Below, in pieces: positions 27,305-34,142 of a DNA stretch of 64,000 nt. Source of the stretch: Candidatus Gastranaerophilales bacterium (GTDB lineage Bacteria; Cyanobacteriota; Vampirovibrionia; Gastranaerophilales; Gastranaerophilaceae); the NCBI GenBank assembly GCA_910587815.1, contig CAJUNK010000003.1, forward strand, positions 92,032 through 156,031. The letters run 5' to 3'. The position numbers and the translations under genes were made by a program. The stretch's first letter is position 1; every line of letters starts with the position of its first letter. The notes under the pieces were generated by a model. It ran no database searches and was not told the DNA's origin. It saw nothing but the letters and a program-made list of their open reading frames with translations.

Positions 27305-28504
27305 ATGAACAACACAAGTGAAGCAACAACAGCAAATAAAAAGGCAATATTAGGACTTTCTATGGGGCATTTTATGGTAGATTTATACGCATCTGCCCTG
27401 ATACCTTTATATCCTTTGCTTACTTCAAATTTAGGAATAAAACTATCCACAATCAGCCTTATTATTGCGTGCGGACATCTTTTTTCATCCATGATGCAGC
27501 CATTATTTGGTTTTTTTGCAGATAGAATGCGCCATAGAACCTTTATGGTTTGGGGGCTTGTTATGGGGGCAGTTTTCATACCTCTTACTGTCATTGCCGA
27601 TAGGGCAATTTTTATGGCTTTATGCTTGTTGCTTGGAATGTGTGGTAATGCACTTTTCCACCCGCAGGTGACAAGCCTTGTAAATACTTTTAATTTTAAC
27701 AATCCAAACCTTTCAAAATACATGGGAGCCTTTATGGGTCTTGGCACAATAGGATATGCCATTGGGCCTATTTTATCATCCAGCCTTGTTGAAAAATTTG
27801 GCACAGGTGCACTTTCATACATTACAATTCTTGGCATATTAACTGCTATTATTTTATATTTTCAGGTGCCAAAAATCCCACTTTCTACTGTAAGCACAGT
27901 AAGGGAAAATTTCTTCAAAATAATGAAAGAAATTTTAGGAAAGAAAACATTTCTTTCTTTAATTTGGATTGCAGTAGTAAAATCAGGCGTTAGCATAAGT
28001 TTTGGCACGTATGCACCATTTATTTTAAAAGAAAGAGGTTTTACATTAAGCCAAATAGGATTCATTGTTACTTTATTTTTCATTTTGAGCGGTATTTCAA
28101 TGCTTACAAGTTCAAAAATTGAGAAGAAAATAGGGGCAGAAAATATCATCAGGCTTTCTTTTTGGACAATTTTACCGCTTGTAATATTATTCATGACAAC
28201 AATAGATAAATTCCCGATTTTAGCAGTTGCAATATTTATCTTGACAGGATATTTCACCTTCCTTTCAGTTTCTGTCACAATTGTTGCGGCGCAAAATTTA
28301 ATGAAAGAACACAAAGGGGTAATTTCTGGTGTTATGCAGGGCTTTTCCTGGGGGATTGGCGCATTAAGTTTAGCACCCTTAGGTTACATTGCTGAAATTA
28401 TCGGTGTGGATAAAATTTTAATCATAATGGCTACAATTGCATTTTTAACAGGATTTTTTGGTATCACAAAGGATTTAAGGGAAGTATTTAAGCAAAGCGT
28501 TTAA
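27305..28504 (+). CDS. MFS transporter, fosmidomycin-resistance (Fsr)-like
   Basis: A 399-residue transporter with about 12 membrane segments. The N-terminal MGHFMVDLYASALIPLYPLL and GNALFHPQV segments are characteristic of the Fsr branch of the major facilitator superfamily, which exports fosmidomycin and related compounds. Substrate here is unknown. It follows purH by 46 bp without a visible terminator, so read-through is possible. Confidence 0.85.
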   Translation: MNNTSEATTANKKAILGLSMGHFMVDLYASALIPLYPLLTSNLGIKLSTISLIIACGHLFSSMMQPLFGFFADRMRHRTFMVWGLVMGAVFIPLTVIADRAIFMALCLLLGMCGNALFHPQVTSLVNTFNFNNPNLSKYMGAFMGLGTIGYAIGPILSSSLVEKFGTGALSYITILGILTAIILYFQVPKIPLSTVSTVRENFFKIMKEILGKKTFLSLIWIAVVKSGVSISFGTYAPFILKERGFTLSQIGFIVTLFFILSGISMLTSSKIEKKIGAENIIRLSFWTILPLVILFMTTIDKFPILAVAIFILTGYFTFLSVSVTIVAAQNLMKEHKGVISGVMQGFSWGIGALSLAPLGYIAEIIGVDKILIIMATIAFLTGFFGITKDLREVFKQSV

Positions 28505-28615
28505 ATTGTAAAGAAATATTAAGCAATATTAAATATAAAAGGCAATTTTTAGAGGAGAAAATACTTTATTAAATCAGGAAAAGGGATATAAGTTTAAAGG
28601 GAGCAATAGAGGATT

Positions 28616-28912
28616 ATGGCAATAGGTGCTAGAGATAGAATTGATGCGATGTTAGTTAAAAAATACGCAATGCAAAAGGTAGATAACCCTATAATACAAA
28701 CTTCAATGATTGACCCTGAAAAGATGTATGAAGCAATGAACGATTATGCACAAATGCATTTAAGTATGTTAAATATTCAGCAAAAACTAAGAAGTACTTG
28801 CATTAGTGCAATTTCAGGAAGCATACAATATACAAAATCAAGAAATTTAAAATCAAGAAAACCAAAAGATGCAACGGCTGTAAAACCTGCAATGGCAGCT
28901 GCTGCACAATAG
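28616..28912 (+). CDS. Small hypothetical protein
   Basis: A 98-residue protein I do not recognise. Residues 1-75 are predicted helical and Met-rich (IDAMLVKKYAMQKV, DPEKMYEAMNDYAQMHLSMLNIQQKL); the end is basic then Ala-rich. No signal peptide or membrane helix. The GAGG ribosome site at 28610 supports the start. It lies 22 bp before maf, so it is probably co-transcribed with it. Confidence 0.6.
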   Translation: MAIGARDRIDAMLVKKYAMQKVDNPIIQTSMIDPEKMYEAMNDYAQMHLSMLNIQQKLRSTCISAISGSIQYTKSRNLKSRKPKDATAVKPAMAAAAQ

Positions 28913-28934
28913 TTTTTATGATACAATTGGTGAT

Positions 28935-29537
28935 ATGAAAAAGATAATTCTCGCTTCAAATTCACCAAGAAGAAAAGAAATTTTAAACATAGGGAAGATA
29001 GATTTTACAGTTGTAAAATCTAATTATAAAGAAGATGTGCCAAAATTTTATAATGAGGCCATCATAAAAAAGAACTCTCTAAATAAGGCGCTTGATGTTT
29101 CAAATAGCATAAATTATACTGCAACAATCATAGGTGCTGATACAATGGTAATCCTTGTGGAAGGCAAAGATAGTGTGTGTTTAATAAAGCCTCAAAATTA
29201 TGATGAGGCTTTTTTTATGTTGAAAAATTTATCAGGCAAAACACACAAAGTAGTAACTTCAATTTCCCTGGTAGACAATATTTCAGGCAAAAATATGACA
29301 GAGATTGAAGAAACCTTTGTCACCTTTCGCACACTAGATGATAATGAAATTAAAAATTATTTAGATGATTTTAAACCCTTTGATAAAGCGGGAAGTTATG
29401 GCATTCAAGATTTTGTTTCAATAGAAAATATTAATAATCCACCCAAAAAAAGTTTTATTCAAAAAATAAAAGGGGATTATTATAACGTTATGGGTATTTC
29501 ACTTAATAAATTAAAAGAAATGATGGAAAAATTCTAA
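28935..29537 (+). CDS. maf: Maf-family nucleotide pyrophosphatase
   Basis: House-cleaning nucleoside triphosphate pyrophosphatase acting on modified dTTP/UTP/CTP. The start ILASNSPRRKEIL, the GADTMV catalytic segment, TGKTHKV-like SGKTHKVVTS and DKAGSYGIQD are all conserved. Length 200 is normal. It follows the small hypothetical gene by 22 bp. Confidence 0.93.
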   Translation: MKKIILASNSPRRKEILNIGKIDFTVVKSNYKEDVPKFYNEAIIKKNSLNKALDVSNSINYTATIIGADTMVILVEGKDSVCLIKPQNYDEAFFMLKNLSGKTHKVVTSISLVDNISGKNMTEIEETFVTFRTLDDNEIKNYLDDFKPFDKAGSYGIQDFVSIENINNPPKKSFIQKIKGDYYNVMGISLNKLKEMMEKF

Positions 29538-29602
29538 CACACAGGTCTCAACTTGCACATTTAATGTTTGTGTAGTTTAATGAAAATAACGGAGAGCCTA
29601 GA

Positions 29603-30559
29603 ATGTTAGAAATTTTCAAAACACAGGATGATAAAACCTTGAAAGCTTTAGGCCTGAATGATGCTGAATCAGGTTCCTGGTTTAATATGATTAATCCAAG
29701 TTTTGAAGAAATACAAAAAGTTTCTCTTGTTTTAGATTTAGATGAAAGCTTTTTAAAAAATTCATTGGACGTAGATGAAAGATCGCGTATTGAATATGAA
29801 GATGGAAATTTGCTTGTAATCACAAATGTACCATTTATGGATGATGAAGGAAATTTCGACACTTTGCCTCTCGGTATGATTTTTACGCCTGAAAGCGTAA
29901 TTACAGTTTGTTCTATGGAAAATAAAATTATAGGCTCATTTTCACATGAAACATCAATGTATTTTGACACAAGAAATAAAACAAATTTTATGTTAAATAT
30001 TTTATTTCGGGCGGCAAAATTTTATTTAAGATATTTAAATATTATTAACAAACATTCGGAAAGAATAGAGGATTCGCTAAAAAAAACAACCAGTAATAAA
30101 GCCCTTTTTCAATTAATGGAAGTGCAAAAATCACTTGTATACTTTACAACCGCACTAAAAGATAATCAAATAGTTTTGCAGAAAATTTTAAGAATTGCAA
30201 ACGCTTCAGGAAATGGGGGCGGGGTTTTAAAATTTAGCGAAGATGATATTGATTTATTAGAAGATGTAATTATTGAAAACAAACAGGCAATAGAAATGGT
30301 TGAAATGCACAGAACCATTTTAGAAAGCATGATGGATGGTTTTGCCTCAATTATTAGCAATAATGTAAATGTTATTATGAAGTTTTTGGCTGCAATTACA
30401 ATTATTCTTTCGATACCTACTATGCTTGGTAGTTTTTGGGGAATGAATGTACCCGTGCCTTTTGGCCAAAGCGTTTGGGGTTTTATAATAGTTATCGCCC
30501 TTTCAATAATTGCTGCGGCAGGAGCTGCAATATTTTTTAATAAAAAAGGCATGTTTTAA
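29603..30559 (+). CDS. corA: CorA-family divalent cation transporter
   Basis: A magnesium/cobalt channel-type transporter. The large cytosolic N-domain is followed by two C-terminal membrane helices joined by the signature loop WGMNVPVP (GMN motif near residue 276). The end is the expected short basic tail. Length 318 is typical. Its stop marks the left border of the 3.6-kb non-genic cassette locus. Confidence 0.93.
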   Translation: MLEIFKTQDDKTLKALGLNDAESGSWFNMINPSFEEIQKVSLVLDLDESFLKNSLDVDERSRIEYEDGNLLVITNVPFMDDEGNFDTLPLGMIFTPESVITVCSMENKIIGSFSHETSMYFDTRNKTNFMLNILFRAAKFYLRYLNIINKHSERIEDSLKKTTSNKALFQLMEVQKSLVYFTTALKDNQIVLQKILRIANASGNGGGVLKFSEDDIDLLEDVIIENKQAIEMVEMHRTILESMMDGFASIISNNVNVIMKFLAAITIILSIPTMLGSFWGMNVPVPFGQSVWGFIIVIALSIIAAAGAAIFFNKKGMF

Positions 30560-30822
30560 AACAAAACCCCAGAGTGGCAAGGTTTAAGGATTTTGTCAGC
30601 GGGTCTTTTATATCGTCAGAAGATACTGAATTTTTCAGTTACGTATTTGCCATATTCTACAGTATATCTAGGATATCGCATCAACTCTTCACTTTTTTTA
30701 CACAGCGCTAATCAGGCTGGATATTGTACATTGAAAAGCTGAGAGGTGCAACGCCATATTTGGCTTGCAGCTTTGTAACAACCACTAAAGCAAGAGTTCT
30801 AGTTTAGACCCTAGCAAAAGGC

Positions 30823-30857
30823 ATAAGCCAGGGTGGATTTTGGCGGGTGATAAACCC
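30823..30857. repeat. Left arm of inverted repeat flanking the cassette array
   Basis: Begins ATAAGCCAGGGTG and ends GGGTGATAAACCC. It matches the reverse complement of 34107-34142 except for one indel and one or two mismatches over 36 positions, and CAAAATGG follows both copies a little further in. Confidence 0.8.
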
Positions 30858-31112
30858 AATAAAATACAACCACAAAATGGCAATAAAGCCTTGTGTATGA
30901 GTCACAAGCACCACAGATAACATCATCTCCATAAGATAGGATGTGAACGCAAAAAACGCAAACATTCACTAGGAGCCCAATTTGCCAAATACAGCTTACT
31001 GCAAGGGTAGGACTCCGTTTGAGAAAGCGACCAAATGTCACTTTGGAAAATGGAACAGGCGAATTAAGGGCGAAAGCCCGCAGGAGCCGTATAGCAAGTA
31101 CTACAGCTTACT

Positions 31113-31244
31113 GACAACTGCTACCCGTTCGACATTTGGGCAAGTACGTTAGAGGGTAGCAGAAAGTATCACTGGGGTTACTTCAACAATGGTGCTTTTA
31201 GTGCGCAAGAAGGCATACCAGACACTCTTGCCTTTTCGGTGCGC
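31113..31244 (+). pseudogene. Cassette 1 (partial)
   Basis: 44 open codons from DNCYPFDIW to TLAFSVR; the LQLCD...CKGAA part is missing and a stop lies seven codons upstream in frame. Ends GGTGCGC followed by a 39-nt insert and the GCGCTGTGTTTGGATA tail. Confidence 0.8.
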
Positions 31245-31350
31245 GTCATTATTTGCGCAGTACTTTTAGCACCGGCTCACACAGCGCTGTGTTTGGATAC
31301 AAAATAATATAAACCAATATTTAGTATATATTGGCAAATTTTTTAACCAA

Positions 31351-31560
31351 AAAAACGGTGGTCAGTGTTCTGTACGGTGCAACTGGGCAGCTTACTGCAA
31401 GGGCGCCGCCACAGGACAAGGCGTAGACGCTGACCGCTGCTACCCGAACCACTTTTGGGCAAGCACACTTGGTAATGACTTGAGATATTATGAGGCATAT
31501 CTGAACAATGGCACTTATGGCACACAGAGCATACCTGGTACTCTTGCCTTTTCGGTGCGC
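31351..31560 (+). pseudogene. Cassette 2
   Basis: 70 open codons including CSVRC, YCKGAATG, DRCYPNHFW, LNNGTYG and TLAFSVR. The LQLCD start is replaced by unrelated AT-rich sequence. No insert at the GCGC site; it runs straight into TGTGTCTATGG. Confidence 0.8.
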
Positions 31561-31589
31561 TGTGTCTATGGATGTAAAATGCAGCATAC

Positions 31590-31772
31590 TGCAAGGGCGC
31601 CGCTAGAGCAAGTACTGCTGGAGGGAATGGGCAGTGGGCTGACAACTGCTACCCTGGGATTATTTGGTCATTACCATCTACGGGAGGCACGAAACCTTGC
31701 TATAGAGGCACACAGAATAATGGTGAGTTTTATACAGGCACTGATTACTGTACGCTTGCCTTTTCGGTGCGC
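31590..31772 (+). pseudogene. Cassette 3
   Basis: 61 open codons from CKGAARAS through WADNCYPGIIW to TLAFSVR, with two extra Cys in the variable part. A 41-nt insert closely related to that of cassette 1 follows. Confidence 0.8.
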
Positions 31773-31846
31773 CGACATTATTTGCGTAGTGCTTTTAAGC
31801 ACCGGCTCACGCAGCGCTGTGTTTGGATATAGTTTACCACTACAGC

Positions 31847-32080
31847 TTGCAGCTTTGCGACTGGGCAACAGACACAAGCTATGGCTCTGTGCGGTGCGGC
31901 AACTACATTGGTGGCTGCAAGGGCGCCGCCACAGGCATAGCAGGTAATACCGACAACTGCTACCCGACCTATATTTGGTCGCAAGGTCAGGAAGATGGTA
32001 AGTACTGTGTTACAAGGATAAATAATGGCAGCTATGATTCAGGTGGTTGTTACCTAGGTACTCTTGCCTTTTCGGTGCGC
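31847..32080 (+). pseudogene. Cassette 4 (full length)
   Basis: 78 open codons covering the whole consensus: LQLCDWATDT, YGSVRCGNYIGGCKGAATG, DNCYPTYIW, INNGSYD, TLAFSVRC. The only nearby ATG (31823) has no ribosome site. A 78-nt insert follows the GCGC. Confidence 0.85.
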
Positions 32081-32225
32081 TGCTTACTCCTTGCCTTATA
32101 CGGGCATCGCTTAGCCGTAGTGCTGTTAACAATGGCTGGTGCTGCCCTTGGCTGTAATGCGCTGTGTTACTGGATATAAAAAGTGCGCATCAATGCGTAC
32201 TGATTGCACAGTATTACATTATAGC

Positions 32226-32459
32226 TTGCAGCTTTGCGACAGCACAAGCAGCACTAGCTATGGCTCTGTGCGGTGTGGCAACTATGCTGGTGGCTGCAAG
32301 GGCGCCGCCACAGGTATCAAATGGGCTGACAACTGCTACCCAGACAGTATTTGGGGTGGCACATATAGTAGTGGCAAATACTGGAGTGAGTATAACAGCG
32401 CATCACAGAATGAGTTTATCATTCAGACCATCCCAAGACTCAATGCCGTTTCGGTGCGC
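32226..32459 (+). pseudogene. Cassette 5 (full length)
   Basis: 78 open codons: LQLCDSTSSTS, YGSVRCGNYAGGCKGAATG, WADNCYPDSIW, SGKYW, then a divergent NAVSVR end. No insert at the GCGC site. It continues directly into the head of cassette 6. Confidence 0.85.
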
Positions 32460-32488
32460 TGTGCCTATGGATGTAAAATGCAGCATAC

Positions 32489-32647
32489 TGCAAGGGCGCC
32501 GCCATAGGAAGCGCATGGGCTGACAATTGCTATCCTAATAACATGTGGACAATGCCTGACTCTAGCGGGAGCTGCCGTAACTCCTATTTGAACAATGGGG
32601 GTTACAACCTGGAGACTTCTGTTTGTACCGGTGCCTTTTCGGTGCGC
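32489..32647 (+). pseudogene. Cassette 6 (short)
   Basis: 53 open codons: CKGAAIGSAWADNCYPNNMW, then GSCRNSYLNNGGYN and GAFSVR, followed at once by TGA. Nearly identical to cassette 7. A 97-nt insert follows the GCGC. Confidence 0.85.
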
Positions 32648-32777
32648 TGAAGCGCTCCTCGCCTCATATAGGCCGGCAACAGGCTCACCTTTCACTTAGC
32701 TGTGTCGTTATTAGCACTAGCTTGGTACCCACCTTGGCTGTAATGCGCTGTGTCTATGGATGTAAAATACAGCATAC

Positions 32778-32936
32778 TGCAAGGGCGCCGCCACAGGAAG
32801 CAAATGGGTTGACAATTGCTATCCTAATAACATGTGGACAATGCCTGACTCTAGCGGGAGCTGCCGTAACTCCTATATGAACAATGGGGGCTACAACCTG
32901 GAGACTTCCGTTTGTACCGGTGCCTTTTCGGTGCGC
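32778..32936 (+). pseudogene. Cassette 7 (short, duplicate of 6)
   Basis: 53 open codons, the same length as cassette 6 and differing by about nine bases over the ~190-bp duplicated block that includes the upstream CTATGGATGTAAAAT. A 23-nt insert follows the GCGC. Confidence 0.85.
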
Positions 32937-33017
32937 AATGTTGTTGTTTATATCTAAAAGCGCTGTGATTGGATATAAATCATTAATATGGATTGTAATA
33001 TTCAAATGCAGTATGCT

Positions 33018-33164
33018 GACAACTGCTACCCGGCAGACATTTGGGCAGGCACACTACAGTCTGGTAAGAGTTATCACGCTATAGACCTAAACAATGGCAG
33101 TTACAGGGTTACGGGTCCTTGCGGGACAGGTTACTGTCCAAATACTCTTGCCTTTTCGGTGCGC
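33018..33164 (+). pseudogene. Cassette 8 (partial)
   Basis: 49 open codons from DNCYPADIW through LNNGSYR to TLAFSVR. No insert: the sequence continues as TGTGTTGGATATAAAG, read CVGYK, which probably shows the ancestral C-terminus. It is open in frame into cassette 9. Confidence 0.85.
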
Positions 33165-33212
33165 TGTGTTGGATATAAAGCGTATGATCCAATGTTTAAA
33201 CGAAACTGCGGC

Positions 33213-33449
33213 TTACAGCTTTGTGACTACTATAGTGACATCAAATATACTCCAGGCTCTGTGCGGTGCCGCGAAGGCTACCAGCAGTGCAAAGGCGCCG
33301 CCAAGGATACCGGAAACGCTGACAACTGCTACCCGGCAGACATTTGGGCAAATACGCAACAAGCAGACGATGTGTACTATATGGCGAACTTGGGCAATGG
33401 CAGCTATGGCACAAACCATTACAAGGAGACTCTTGCCTTTTCGGTGCGT
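33213..33449 (+). pseudogene. Cassette 9 (full length)
   Basis: 79 open codons: LQLCDYYSDI, PGSVRCREGYQQCKGAA, DNCYPADIW, LGNGSYG, TLAFSVR. The first half differs most from the consensus. A 28-nt insert follows (GCGT in place of GCGC). Confidence 0.85.
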
Positions 33450-33527
33450 CATAGTATCAGTGACACTTACTTGTACAGCGCTGTGTTTGGATATAAACAC
33501 ACAAAATGATTAGTACAATATGCAAAC

Positions 33528-33779
33528 ATGCAGCTTTGTGACGGGACTACTAGTCAGATATATGGTTCCGTGCGGTGTCACATAGGGTATGGACAGTGCA
33601 AGGGCGCCGCCAAAGCAAGTACTACAGGTGGTGATGGACAATGGGCTGATAACTGCTACCCGTACGGTATTTGGTCTAACACTAAAGGCAGTGGCACTCA
33701 GTATTTAGATACAGAGTTGTATAATGGCAGCCTTAATGTAGACATTGTACGACCACATACTCTTGCCTTTTCGGTGCGC
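33528..33779 (+). pseudogene. Cassette 10 (full length)
   Basis: 84 open codons: MQLCDGTTSQ, YGSVRCHIGYGQCKGAA, WADNCYPYGIW, LYNGSLN, TLAFSVR. The first codon happens to be ATG but has no ribosome site. A 25-nt insert follows the GCGC, then GCGCTGTGTAACTGGATATT ends the array. Confidence 0.85.
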
Positions 33780-33858
33780 CGGCACCTTGGTCATAGCACC
33801 AGCTGCGCTGTGTAACTGGATATTAAGAAATATTAAAAATATTACAAATTTTTCTAGA

Positions 33859-33890
33859 CACCCTGACTTATGCGTTTTTTCCGCCTGTGC
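33859..33890. repeat. Copy of the secA stop-region repeat
   Basis: Contains CTTATGCGTTTTTTCCGCC; read on the minus strand this is GGAAAAAACGCATAAG, matching the last codons and stop of secA with one change. Preceded by CACCCTGA, as at the secA end (CACCCTGG). Confidence 0.7.
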
Positions 33891-33990
33891 AATCAAAGAT
33901 TGCTACACTTTGGCAAAACCAAAGCAAAGGCGGTGTCGTACGGTTTTCGCCCTCACAGCCAGGCTAAACGCCTGTCTTTACCGAGCTGCA

Positions 33991-34020
33991 CACACGGCTT
34001 ATGCGTTTTTTCCGCCTGTG
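33991..34020. repeat. Second copy of the secA stop-region repeat
   Basis: Contains GGCTTATGCGTTTTTTCCGC followed by CTGTG, nearly the same as 33866-33888 and as the real secA end at 34137-34153. Confidence 0.7.
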
Positions 34021-34106
34021 GGTATCTACGCCTAATTTACTATCGCTCACGCTGTCGCAAATTGGCTTGATTATCCTACGGCGGTTATCAATAGTTCCAT
34101 TTTGTC

Positions 34107-34142
34107 GGGTTTATCACCCTCCAAAATTTCACCCTGGCTTAT
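34107..34142. repeat. Right arm of inverted repeat flanking the cassette array
   Basis: Inverted partner of 30823-30857. Its outer end contains the secA stop codon (complement TTA at 34139-34141), so the repeat reaches into the gene's last bases. Confidence 0.8.

Larger units (their letters stand above)
30560..34138 (+). repeat. Promoterless array of silent C-terminal-domain cassettes
   Basis: This 3.6-kb interval between corA and secA has no complete gene and is visibly richer in G+C than its surroundings. It holds ten + strand cassettes (listed separately) that encode variants of one domain, each ending TCTTGCCTTTTCGGTGCGC or a near copy, then TGTG and a GGATATAA-like tail. They lie in different frames, have no promoters or ribosome sites, yet remain open inside the domain. 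Decayed cassette traces lie at 30700-30785 (GCGCTAATC...GGATATT and TTGCAGCTTTGTAAC) and near 30990. The consensus tail resembles the end of C-type-lectin-like/FGE-like domains. Best reading: donor or fossil tails of a surface protein. Confidence 0.85.

Noticed and set aside
31480..33513. Several long frames in the cassette region (for example 31480-31947, 32139-32507, 32988-33509) as independent genes
   Set aside because: Each runs out of one cassette in frame and then into non-coding or shifted text; none has a ribosome site. They are better described as cassettes.
31113..33779. CRISPR array
   Set aside because: Units are 150-330 bp with protein-coding conservation, not short identical repeats with uniform spacers, and no cas gene is nearby.
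31113..33779. Shufflon-type invertible pilin tails
   Set aside because: All cassettes point the same way and no 19-bp sfx-like inverted crossover sites or Rci-type recombinase are seen.
31241..33808. Integron gene cassettes with attC sites
   Set aside because: The inter-cassette text has GCGC and ACAGCGCTGT palindromes but I could not find GTTRRRY/RYYYAAC attC ends, and no integrase is in the window.
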